Part shown: one piece after another, positions 16,556 to 24,044 of the stretch
How positions within the stretch are numbered: position 1 is the stretch's first letter
Layout: each line of letters begins with the position of its first letter
NCBI RefSeq assembly: GCF_937958655.1
Contig: NZ_CALGNH010000032.1
Span: 62,001-126,000, forward strand
Direction: 5' to 3'
Source: an uncultured Winogradskyella sp.
GTDB lineage: Bacteria > Bacteroidota > Bacteroidia > Flavobacteriales > Flavobacteriaceae
Length of the DNA: 64,000 nt
Program-made: the position numbers and the translations under genes
The notes under the pieces: generated by a model
Seen by the model: only the letters and a program-made list of their open reading frames with translations
What the model was told of the DNA's origin: nothing
Database searches by the model: none

Positions 16556-17062
16556 TTAAACAGTTAATTCATTTTCTTCTTTAGCCTGTTTTGCCACTTT
16601 AAACACTTCACTTAAGACCATAAAAAATAATCCTAAACAGATGAGCATTACATTAGGTGTGAATCCGAAATCCAAACGAAACTCATCAAATAATACAAGT
16701 CTGGCACTAAAGAAAATTATAGCGCTCAATACACCAGTGATAGTTAAGAGTAAACCTATTCTATTATAATTAATGATAACCTCATCATGGAATGGTTTCA
16801 CTTTTTGGAAGTAGCGTAATGTTATTCTAAACAAATAAAAACAATATATCGCTATGCCAATCATTGCGATTATGGTCAAGGTAAAAAACTGAGCTAATGG
16901 CATAGAAGAATCTGCATTTAAATCATTATCAAATACAAAGGATATAGTTTCTGGATTCACAAATATGTAAACCCCAAAAAATAGTAATAATGCAACCGCA
17001 GGAACGCAAGTAACAATCCAAACAAAATCTACTAGACTTTTTAGAATAATTAATTTTCTCAT
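16556..17062 (-). CDS. DUF2975 membrane protein (first gene of the unit)
   Basis: A 168-aa protein with four hydrophobic segments and the family tail SEVFKVAKQAKEENELTV. It is similar in length and layout to its downstream neighbour, indicating tandem duplication followed by divergence. Its leader carries one of two operator-like dyads (17074-17090). The biological role is unknown. Confidence 0.8.
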   Translation of the reverse strand: MRKLIILKSLVDFVWIVTCVPAVALLLFFGVYIFVNPETISFVFDNDLNADSSMPLAQFFTLTIIAMIGIAIYCFYLFRITLRYFQKVKPFHDEVIINYNRIGLLLTITGVLSAIIFFSARLVLFDEFRLDFGFTPNVMLICLGLFFMVLSEVFKVAKQAKEENELTV

Positions 17063-17073
17063 TTTAATAAATA

Positions 17074-17121
17074 TTATCGTTTTACGATAACAAATATAAT
17101 AAAATTATTGAAAAACAATAA
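17074..17121 (-). promoter_or_regulatory. Promoter with two matching operator dyads (XRE-DUF2975 unit)
   Basis: Two inverted repeats have the same architecture, TTATYG-n5-CRATAA. The first is TTATCG-TTTTA-CGATAA (17074-17090); the second is TTATTG-AAAAA-CAATAA (17105-17121). Between them lies the minus-strand -7 box TATATTTG (17098-17091). The CAA of the second dyad supplies a TTG -33 element at 17-nt spacing. One dyad covers -33 and the other the start point, which is the expected layout for an autorepressor. Confidence 0.6.
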
Positions 17122-17144
17122 TTTTTTAGTCATACCACACTTCG

Positions 17145-17152
17145 TATCTTTG
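17145..17152 (+). promoter_or_regulatory. bioF -7 box, leaderless start
   Basis: TATCTTTG matches TAnnTTTG and ends 4 nt before the bioF ATG at 17157. The transcript should begin at or within a base or two of the start codon. No -33 element is evident; the neighbouring dyad at 17105 is 24 nt upstream. Confidence 0.5.
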
Positions 17153-17156
17153 ACCA

Positions 17157-18287
17157 ATGCTACCAAAAAAACTTCATAAAAAACTAGAAGAACGCAAAGC
17201 AAACAATGCGTTTAGGCGATTAGGTTCAAATTCTAATCTGATAGATTTTTCGTCTAACGATTACCTTGGTTTTTCAAAATCAGAAACAATTTTTAATAAA
17301 GCACATGACTATATAATAGATAATAACCTTAAGCAGAATGGTGCAACCGGTTCTCGTTTACTTTCGGGAAATCACAAACTTTACGACATTGCTGAAGCTA
17401 AAATCGCTAGAACTCACAATACCGAAGCAGCTCTTGTTTTTAACTCGGGCTACGATGCCAATTTGGGATTTTTCTCTTCAGTACCACAGCGCGGAGACAT
17501 TATTTTATATGACGAATTCTGCCACGCCTCCATTAGAGATGGTATAAGAATGAGTGATGCGAAAAGTTATAAATTCAGGCATAACGATTTAGAAGATTTA
17601 GACGAGATGCTGAAACGAGTCCAGTATGACAATGAAGACATCTTCATTGTCACCGAATCTGTCTTTTCTATGGATGGTGACTCACCAGATTTGAAAACAC
17701 TTATTGAGACAAGCAAAACATATAATGCACGCCTTATCATTGATGAAGCCCATGCGCTAGGTATTTTCGACGAGGGTTTAGTGCAACAATTAGGATTAGA
17801 AAATGATGCTTTTGCCAGGATCATAACATTCGGAAAAGCACTAGGTTGCCATGGTGCAGCAATACTAAGCTCAAAAGATTTAAAAGATTACCTCATCAAT
17901 TTTTCGCGTTCCTTTATTTACACCACAGCACTTCCACAGCATTCATTAGCCACAATACTTATGGCTTACAAAGCATTAGAAAAAACAAATCAAGCACAGC
18001 TTCTTAGTGAGAATATTCAATTCTTTATATCCGAGGTTAAAAGACTCAACCTTCAAAAGATATTCATTAATAGTACATCGGCTATTCATTGTTGTATTAT
18101 AACAGGAAATGACAACTTAAAAGCCATCGCGAAACAACTTCAGGATAAAGGTTTTGATGTAAAACCTATTTTATCACCAACCGTTCCAAAAGGAAAAGAA
18201 CGTTTACGATTTTGTTTACATAGCTATAATTCTAAAAAAGAAATCTCGGAAGTCTTAAGCTTGTTAGCTACCTTTGCTACGCAGTAG
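17157..18287 (+). CDS. bioF: 8-amino-7-oxononanoate synthase
   Basis: A 376-aa PLP enzyme of the alpha-oxoamine synthase family. It condenses pimeloyl thioester with alanine to 8-amino-7-oxononanoate, the first step of biotin ring assembly. The PLP lysine is Lys227 in ITFGKALGCHG; DEAHALGIF holds the Asp that contacts the PLP ring nitrogen. It is the first gene of the biotin operon and apparently leaderless. A family A repeat begins on the base after its stop codon. Confidence 0.93.
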   Translation: MLPKKLHKKLEERKANNAFRRLGSNSNLIDFSSNDYLGFSKSETIFNKAHDYIIDNNLKQNGATGSRLLSGNHKLYDIAEAKIARTHNTEAALVFNSGYDANLGFFSSVPQRGDIILYDEFCHASIRDGIRMSDAKSYKFRHNDLEDLDEMLKRVQYDNEDIFIVTESVFSMDGDSPDLKTLIETSKTYNARLIIDEAHALGIFDEGLVQQLGLENDAFARIITFGKALGCHGAAILSSKDLKDYLINFSRSFIYTTALPQHSLATILMAYKALEKTNQAQLLSENIQFFISEVKRLNLQKIFINSTSAIHCCIITGNDNLKAIAKQLQDKGFDVKPILSPTVPKGKERLRFCLHSYNSKKEISEVLSLLATFATQ

Positions 18288-18311
18288 TGCTGAACTTGTT
18301 TCAGCATCTCA
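18288..18311. repeat. Family A palindromic repeat after bioF
   Basis: TGCTGAA (18288-18294) and TTCAGCA (18300-18306), then TCTCA. It begins directly after the bioF TAG and ends 12 bp before the next ATG. It is in opposite orientation to the copy before bioA. Confidence 0.8.
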
Positions 18312-18323
18312 TTATATAAATTT

Positions 18324-18743
18324 ATGAGCGAAACATTTGTAACCATAGCCAGATACCAGTACTCTTCTGAAGCTCAAATCGTAAAAGGACGATTAGAAGC
18401 AGATGGTATTGAAGTGTTTCTAAAAGACAACATCACAATTGATACTGATCCTTTGGTAAGTAATGCTATAGGAGGCATTAAGCTGAAAGTACGTTCTGAA
18501 GATGAAAAAGAAGCTAAAGCCATTTTAAAATCTATTAAAGCTTATGCTGTTGACGATAACGGCAACCCTATTTTATGTCCTAATTGTGGAAAAAACGAAG
18601 TTGAACTTTATTCCACAATTGATAGTCTAAAAGCCTTTCTGTCATTTCTAATAGGTATCATAACCTTTACACTTCCTTTTCACACACGTTATAAATACAT
18701 TTGTGAAAATTGTAAAACTGAATTCCCTGTAAAGAAAGATTAA
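18324..18743 (+). CDS. DUF2007 zinc-ribbon protein
   Basis: A 139-aa protein. Residues 1-75 are a DUF2007 domain (VTIARYQYSSEAQIVKGRLEADGIEV), a PII/GlnB-like alpha-beta fold of unknown function. Residues 85-130 carry CPNC (Cys85, Cys88) and CENC (Cys127, Cys130), a zinc ribbon split by a hydrophobic hairpin (SFLIGIITFTLPF). It is embedded in the biotin operon between bioF and bioD, 33 bp before bioD. A link to biotin synthesis is not established. Confidence 0.75.
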   Translation: MSETFVTIARYQYSSEAQIVKGRLEADGIEVFLKDNITIDTDPLVSNAIGGIKLKVRSEDEKEAKAILKSIKAYAVDDNGNPILCPNCGKNEVELYSTIDSLKAFLSFLIGIITFTLPFHTRYKYICENCKTEFPVKKD

Positions 18744-18776
18744 TTTAAAATATTACCGTTCTAACGGCAAATACAT

Positions 18777-19388
18777 ATGAATACTTATTTTGTAACAGGA
18801 ATCTCAACAGATGTAGGTAAAACCATCGCCTCAGCCATTTTAGTTGAAGCCTTAGAAGCCGATTACTTTAAGCCCATACAAGCGGGTGATTTGGATAATA
18901 GCGATACGCATAAAGTGCAGCGTTTAGTTTCAAACTCTAAATCCGTTTTTCACGCTAATAGTTATGCTTTAGAAACACCTATGAGTCCTCATGGTGCAGC
19001 AGAAATCGATGGATTAACTATTGATATTAAAAAAATAAAACGTCCAAATACTACTAATAATATAGTTATTGAGGGAGCTGGCGGATTAATGGTCCCTTTA
19101 AATGATTCTGAAACTATTTTAGATTTAATTCATCCAAAGGATAGAGTCATTGTTGTTTCTCGTCATTACTTAGGCAGTATTAACCACACACTGTTAACGA
19201 TTAATACATTAAAAGAAAAGGGTTTTGATGTTGCTTTAATTTATAGTGGAGATGAATATAAATCAACCGAATCTATAATTAAAAAAATGACTGGAGTTAA
19301 AGTCATTGGCAGAATAAATGATGAGCTCTATTTTGATAGGAATGTAGTTAAGGAATATGCCGAAAGATTTAAAAAGCAACTATCTTAG
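18777..19388 (+). CDS. bioD: Dethiobiotin synthetase
   Basis: A 203-aa enzyme that closes the ureido ring of dethiobiotin from 7,8-diaminopelargonate, CO2 and ATP. The P-loop is GISTDVGKT (residues 8-16). Lys37-Pro-Ile-Gln-Ala-Gly follows, and EGAGGLMVPL is the second nucleotide or substrate loop. It is slightly shorter than E. coli BioD (225 aa), but the motifs are complete. It is followed by a 242-bp repeat-bearing gap before bioA. Confidence 0.93.
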   Translation: MNTYFVTGISTDVGKTIASAILVEALEADYFKPIQAGDLDNSDTHKVQRLVSNSKSVFHANSYALETPMSPHGAAEIDGLTIDIKKIKRPNTTNNIVIEGAGGLMVPLNDSETILDLIHPKDRVIVVSRHYLGSINHTLLTINTLKEKGFDVALIYSGDEYKSTESIIKKMTGVKVIGRINDELYFDRNVVKEYAERFKKQLS

Positions 19389-19630
19389 TCAAACTCAAAT
19401 CCCAAATCAATGCCTAGCATTGAACATTGAAATGCAGAATATAAAAATCAAATCGTTAAAAATTTTTGAAGCCTTAGAAGAAATTTAGATTTTATTTTTG
19501 GTTTTGCTACGCATGATACTTTCAATCAAAATATATTTTGATTTCAGTAGTGTATCAAGATAAAATGAACTTAAAGAAAAATTAAACCATTAAGCAATTA
19601 GATGCTGAAACAAGTTCAGCATGACAAAAT
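19389..19630. repeat. bioD-bioA gap with three palindromes (families C and A)
   Basis: The gap holds CAATGC-CTA-GCATTG (19408-19422). It also holds a family C element, TTTCAATCAAAATATATTTT and its continuation (about 19529-19556), which resembles the element nested at 44009-44045. Last is a family A repeat, TGCTGAA...TTCAGCA (19603-19621). The last element ends 5 bp before the bioA ATG at 19631, so the bioA translation-initiation region is made of repeat sequence. Confidence 0.7.
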
Positions 19631-20896
19631 ATGACACTGAAAGAAAGAGACAAAAAACACCTTTGGCATCCTTTAAAGCAGCATCAAACGCATCCTAATA
19701 GTTTGGCAATTGTAAAGGCCAAAGGCTGTCATTTATTTGATGAGGAAGGGAAATCATATATAGATGCGATTTCCTCTTGGTATACTTGTATGTTTGGGCA
19801 TTGCAACGATTACATTACATCTAGGGTTGCTGAGCAAATGAAAACGCTAGATCAAATTATGTTCAGTGACTTTACACACCAACCAGCCATTGAACTTTCT
19901 GAGGCACTTATTAAAATCCTTCCTGTTAACCAAAACCGAATTTTCTTTAATGACAATGGATCTACGGCTGTTGAAGCGGCTATTAAAATGGCCTTACAAT
20001 ACTATTTTAACAAAGGAGAAAAGCGTTCGTCATTTATTGCTTTTGAAAATGGTTTTCATGGAGACACTTTTGGAGCCATGTCAATGTCTAGCCTTTCTGT
20101 TTACAATGGGCCATTTGAGGACTTCTTAATGACTATTCATCGTATTCCTGTGCCTGATGGCACCAATACAGAAGCTATTTTAAATCAAATTCAAACGATA
20201 ATTGAGAGCGATTTAATTGCTGGTTTTATCTATGAACCTTTAGTCCAAGGTGCGGCAGGAATGAAAATTCATGATAGTGACGGTTTAAATGAAATTTTAA
20301 ATTGCTTTAAGTCTAATGGCATATTAACAATCGCTGATGAAGTAATGACAGGCTTTGGTAAGACAGGCAAATATTTTGCCTCAGACCATGTAAGTACTAA
20401 ACCAGACATCATCTGTTTAAGCAAGGCACTAACGGCAGGTCTTGTTCCAATGGCTATTACCTCCTGCACAGAAACAATTTACAAAGCCTTCTTAGGGGAA
20501 TCTATTGCCACTGGTTTTATGCATTGCCACACCTACTCTGCTAATCCAATTGCATGTGCTGCTGCAATCGCTGCAATTGAGTTACTTCAATCTGATGCCA
20601 TCCAAAATAACATTACGAGAATAGCAAATGCGCATAAAGCATTTGAATCAAAAATACAGAACCATCCAAAAGTTAAATCTACACGAAGCATTGGAGTGAT
20701 ATTAGCTATCGATCTAAATACCACTGCAGAACGTTATGGGGATTTGCGCGATAAACTGTTGGTATTCTTTATGAAAAACGGTGTGTTTCTACGTCCATTA
20801 GGTAACACCATTTACATACAACCACCTTATGTAGTTACTGAAGAAGAATTACAAAAAGTGTATTCAACTATTCAAAAAGCATTAGATATAGTTTAA
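19631..20896 (+). CDS. bioA: Adenosylmethionine-8-amino-7-oxononanoate aminotransferase
   Basis: A 421-aa class III PLP aminotransferase that uses SAM as amino donor to make 7,8-diaminopelargonate. The PLP lysine is Lys265 in ICLSKALTAG. DEVMTGFGKTG supplies the Asp that binds the PLP ring, and SSWYTCMFGH near the N-terminus is the BioA-type substrate region. The start at 19631 (MTLKERDKKHLWHPL) fits the family. The region before it is a repeat with no clear ribosome site. Confidence 0.94.
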   Translation: MTLKERDKKHLWHPLKQHQTHPNSLAIVKAKGCHLFDEEGKSYIDAISSWYTCMFGHCNDYITSRVAEQMKTLDQIMFSDFTHQPAIELSEALIKILPVNQNRIFFNDNGSTAVEAAIKMALQYYFNKGEKRSSFIAFENGFHGDTFGAMSMSSLSVYNGPFEDFLMTIHRIPVPDGTNTEAILNQIQTIIESDLIAGFIYEPLVQGAAGMKIHDSDGLNEILNCFKSNGILTIADEVMTGFGKTGKYFASDHVSTKPDIICLSKALTAGLVPMAITSCTETIYKAFLGESIATGFMHCHTYSANPIACAAAIAAIELLQSDAIQNNITRIANAHKAFESKIQNHPKVKSTRSIGVILAIDLNTTAERYGDLRDKLLVFFMKNGVFLRPLGNTIYIQPPYVVTEEELQKVYSTIQKALDIV

Positions 20897-20925
20897 GTAT
20901 TAAGCTTATTTTTGTTTAAATTAAA

Positions 20926-20998
20926 TGTCAGGTTAAGCACAGTCGACACCTATTTTAATTTCATCATAAAAATCCTTTCGACTGCACTCAAGGTGACA
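20926..20998. repeat. Family B inverted repeat between bioA and the condensing-enzyme gene
   Basis: Arms TGTCAGGTTAAGCACAGTCGA-like (about 20926-20946) and its complement (about 20978-20998) pair at 16 of 21 positions around a ~30-nt loop. It ends 18 bp before the ATG at 21017. An upstream reading frame runs through it, but the palindrome argues against its being coding. Confidence 0.65.
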
Positions 20999-21016
20999 CA
21001 AGTTTTATATAAAAAT

Positions 21017-22225
21017 ATGATTCAACCCATTTCTATAACTGCTATTTCATCGATTTCGGCCTTAGGATTTACACGAAGTGATATTTGGAACAACTACCTC
21101 TCAAAATCCCATTTTTTTTCAGAGCTAGACGACAATTTAGTCGCTCAACTAACAGCAGGTGCCAGACAAGAAATAGACAAACTTAGACATTCAAATAACA
21201 AGTATAAACAACTTGATGATTCCGTGCTATTTGGGATGTTCTGCGCAAGAACAGCTGTAAAAGAAGCTAATTGGACTTCGGAAGACAACTTTGGAATCAA
21301 TATAGGTTCTTCTAGAGGCGCAACGGGCTTATTTGAAAAATATTTTGAAAGCTTTTTAGACAAAAACAAGGCTGAAACCTTGAGTTCGCCTACAACAACT
21401 CTTGGAAATATTTCATCTTGGATTGCACACGATTTGCAAAGCAATGGTCCTGAAATTTCTCATTCTATAACCTGTTCTACAGCACTACACGCAATGCTTA
21501 ATGGCATTGCTTGGCTTAATTCTAACATGTGCGATAAATTCTTAGTTGGTGGTAGCGAAGCTCCGTTAACCCCTTTTACTATTGCGCAAATGAAAGCCCT
21601 TAAAATTTATTCTAGATTATCAAATAACGGTCACCTCGAGCATAGTCGAGAGGTCTCAGAAAGTCTCGACTACGCTCGACCTGACAGCCTCAAGTTTAGT
21701 CCATGCCAAGCGCTAAACCTTAATAAAACTGAGAACACTATGATTCTAGGTGAAGCTGCAGTCGTAGCTTGTTTAGAACAAGGCAAAAAAGATAATGCAA
21801 TTGCGGTTATTGAAGGTTATGGCTATGGTACAGAACTCCTAGAGCATAATGCTTCACTCTCGACGGATGCGGAATGTTTTCAAAAATCTATGCGAATGGC
21901 TTTAGGAGCTATTAAGCCTGAAGAAATTGATATTATAGTAACACATACACCAGGAACAATTAAGGGTGATTTGGCTGAATTTAATGCGATACAAACAATT
22001 TTTTGTAACGAAATCCCAGCTTTGACCACAAATAAACTAAAAGTTGGTCACAGTCTTGGAGCTTCTGGTCTGCTCAGTATAGAAATGGCCATACTTATGC
22101 TTAACCATCAAAAATTTATTGACATTCCGTACTTGGAGCAACCGCTTCCAACGAAGATTTCAAAAATTATGGTCAATGCCGTTGGATTTGGTGGTAATGC
22201 AGTTTCTATTGTACTTTCAAAATAG
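21017..22225 (+). CDS. FabF-like beta-ketoacyl synthase of the biotin operon, with an in-frame repeat insertion
   Basis: A 402-aa thiolase-fold condensing enzyme. The start at ATG 21017 (MIQPISITAISSISALGF) is preferred; the longer frame to 20912 is repeat sequence. The Cys-His-His set is complete: Cys153 (TCSTA), His310 (THTPGT) and His345 (GHSLGASG), with Lys near 340-342. Residues ~205-224 (GHLEHSREVSESLDYARPDS) are the translation of a family B inverted repeat, placed in a surface loop between KIYS and the FSPC segment. With no bioC or bioH here, the enzyme may elongate or build the pimeloyl precursor. Its substrate is unproven. Confidence 0.85.
   Translation: MIQPISITAISSISALGFTRSDIWNNYLSKSHFFSELDDNLVAQLTAGARQEIDKLRHSNNKYKQLDDSVLFGMFCARTAVKEANWTSEDNFGINIGSSRGATGLFEKYFESFLDKNKAETLSSPTTTLGNISSWIAHDLQSNGPEISHSITCSTALHAMLNGIAWLNSNMCDKFLVGGSEAPLTPFTIAQMKALKIYSRLSNNGHLEHSREVSESLDYARPDSLKFSPCQALNLNKTENTMILGEAAVVACLEQGKKDNAIAVIEGYGYGTELLEHNASLSTDAECFQKSMRMALGAIKPEEIDIIVTHTPGTIKGDLAEFNAIQTIFCNEIPALTTNKLKVGHSLGASGLLSIEMAILMLNHQKFIDIPYLEQPLPTKISKIMVNAVGFGGNAVSIVLSK
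21630..21685. repeat. Family B inverted repeat inside the condensing-enzyme gene
   Basis: Arms at 21630-21651 and 21664-21685 pair at 19 of 22 positions around a 12-nt loop. The cores are CTCGAGCATAGTCGAG and CTCGACTACGCTCGA. The ends are GTCA and TGAC, as in intergenic family B copies at 20926, 43946 and 62355. The element adds about 20 codons without shifting the frame. Confidence 0.85.
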
Positions 22226-22239
22226 AAAAATATTAGATT

Positions 22240-22722
22240 ATGATTTGTACTAATAAAAACTCATTTATGAAGATAGCAATCGTTGCTACTCTCATTATTT
22301 GTGGAGTTTTATTAGTTTTCAATCGTATCAATTATGGAATTTTGTTGGTTGCTTTAGGAAGCATAATCTTCTACTTTAGAAAAGGCATTGAACTAGATTT
22401 GCAAAAGAGAATTTATCGCAATTTTATGTCCTTATTTAATCATAGAATTGGAAAATGGAAAGACTTATCTGATATTGAGTACGTTTCTGTTTTTAGCACT
22501 AAAGAGTTTTCTTTAGATCCAAATTTAAGAGTAGACCATGAGCCTGGTGTTTCTGAAACGTTTGATGTTATTCATGTTAATCTGTTTTATGACACAAACA
22601 AAAAAATCACATCATTTAGGACTCAAGATAAAAAAGAAGCATTCAATGTAGCAGAAGAAATTGCGCAATTATTAAATGTTGATATTTTAGATGCTACAGA
22701 ACGAGAATCTAAATGGTTATAA
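22240..22722 (+). CDS. Membrane-anchored protein of unknown function (biotin operon)
   Basis: A 160-aa protein with two N-terminal hydrophobic segments (about residues 10-28 and 30-46), then a ~110-residue cytoplasmic domain (RIYRNFMSLFNHRIGKWKDLSDIEYVSVF...). The domain is reminiscent of membrane-anchored PH-like domains. Two starts are possible, ATG 22240 or ATG 22267. It lies 14 bp after the condensing enzyme and 30 bp before bioB, so it is co-transcribed with them. No named family was recognised and no role in biotin synthesis is known. Confidence 0.65.
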   Translation: MICTNKNSFMKIAIVATLIICGVLLVFNRINYGILLVALGSIIFYFRKGIELDLQKRIYRNFMSLFNHRIGKWKDLSDIEYVSVFSTKEFSLDPNLRVDHEPGVSETFDVIHVNLFYDTNKKITSFRTQDKKEAFNVAEEIAQLLNVDILDATERESKWL

Positions 22723-22752
22723 CTATTTTTGTTCAACAAGACATCAATCCAA

Positions 22753-23850
22753 ATGAGCGAAGTAAGACACAACTGGACCAAAGAAGAAATACTCGATATA
22801 TACCATAAACCTTTAATGGAGTTGCTTTACGAAGCAGCTACCATTCATAGAAAACATCATGATCCAAATACCGTTCAGGTATCAACATTGTTATCGATAA
22901 AGACTGGTGGCTGCCCAGAAGACTGTGGCTATTGCCCACAGGCAGCGCGTTATCATACAGATATTGAAGGTAACGATTTAATGAGTGTTCAGCAGGTTAA
23001 AGCGCAAGCCTTGCGTGCAAAATCTTCTGGTAGTTCTAGAGTTTGCATGGGTGCCGCTTGGAGAAATGTAAAAGATGGTCCTGAATTTAATCAGGTTTTA
23101 GAAATGGTGCGTACTATAAACAAACTCGATATGGAGGTTTGTTGTACCTTAGGAATGGTTACTGAAAATCAGGCCAAACGATTAGCAGAAGCCGGATTAT
23201 ATGCCTACAACCATAATTTAGATTCTTCGGAAGAATACTATAAAGAAGTTATTTCTACTCGAGGATTTGAAGACCGGCTTAAAACTATAGATAATGTTCG
23301 TAAAACAAATGTTACCGTATGTTCTGGTGGAATAATCGGTATGGGTGAAAAGGAAGAAGACAGAGCAGGAATGCTAGTTGCACTTACCACTTTAAATCCG
23401 CAACCAGAGTCTGTACCAATTAATGCATTAGTTGCTGTTGAAGGAACACCTTTAGAAGATCAAAAACCTGTTTCTATTTGGGATATGGTACGCATGGTAG
23501 CAACTACACGTATTGTATTACCAGAAACTCAAGTACGATTATCTGCTGGAAGAACCCAAATGACTAGAGAAGGCCAAGCCATGTGCTTTTTTGCTGGAGC
23601 AAATTCTATTTTTGCTGGTGACAAACTGTTAACAACTCCAAACCCAGATGTTAATGAGGACATGGAAATGTTTAAACTTCTAGGTTTAAATCCTCAAAAA
23701 CCATTCATCAAAAAGATGCAACCAGAAACTATTGAAGCTGAAGATTCGCAATACCAAACCTTGGGTGAAAAACCAAAATGGTCCCGACCTGAGCATAAAA
23801 TTGAGCGAAATGAAGAAGCTAAACAAAAGGCTAAGGAACTAACTAAATAA
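22753..23850 (+). CDS. bioB: Biotin synthase
   Basis: A 365-aa radical-SAM enzyme that inserts sulfur into dethiobiotin. The start is ATG 22753 (MSEVRHNWTKEE); an in-frame TTG at 22729 adds only eight unusual residues. The radical-SAM cluster is Cys54-x3-Cys58-x2-Cys61 (GGCPEDCGYCPQA), matching Cys53/57/60 of E. coli BioB. The second-cluster residues (YNHNLDSS, CSGGIIGMGE, RLSAGR) are present. The C-terminal ~35 residues form a charged extension (EARKEE-type). It is the last gene of the operon. Confidence 0.95.
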   Translation: MSEVRHNWTKEEILDIYHKPLMELLYEAATIHRKHHDPNTVQVSTLLSIKTGGCPEDCGYCPQAARYHTDIEGNDLMSVQQVKAQALRAKSSGSSRVCMGAAWRNVKDGPEFNQVLEMVRTINKLDMEVCCTLGMVTENQAKRLAEAGLYAYNHNLDSSEEYYKEVISTRGFEDRLKTIDNVRKTNVTVCSGGIIGMGEKEEDRAGMLVALTTLNPQPESVPINALVAVEGTPLEDQKPVSIWDMVRMVATTRIVLPETQVRLSAGRTQMTREGQAMCFFAGANSIFAGDKLLTTPNPDVNEDMEMFKLLGLNPQKPFIKKMQPETIEAEDSQYQTLGEKPKWSRPEHKIERNEEAKQKAKELTK

Positions 23851-24014
23851 TACTGAAAGACCAAGTATTTGGTGTAATAATTCAATTTTATTACTTCTTA
23901 AAATACTATCACTACGGAAAATATAGCATTGATTTCAAAGTTTTATTGACCTGTACACTACCTAATAGTGGCAACATTTAGCCTTTTTATAATAAGCTAT
24001 TCTCACAACGTTTT

Positions 24015-24040
24015 ATTAACTTTGAGTACCTAAAGTTAAT
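24015..24040 (+). promoter_or_regulatory. Promoter and dyad before the JmjC-like gene
   Basis: TAACTTTG (24017-24024) matches the -7 consensus. ATTAACTTT (24015-24023) and AAAGTTAAT (24032-24040) form a perfect 9-bp inverted repeat that contains the -7 box and the start point. It could be a repressor site or an RNA hairpin at the 5' end of the transcript. Confidence 0.45.
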
Positions 24041-24044
24041 AAAA

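Noticed and set aside
20912-21016. N-terminal extension of the condensing enzyme (35 extra residues)
   Set aside because: It lies in a family B inverted repeat and has no family similarity; MIQPISITAISS at 21017 is the natural KAS start.
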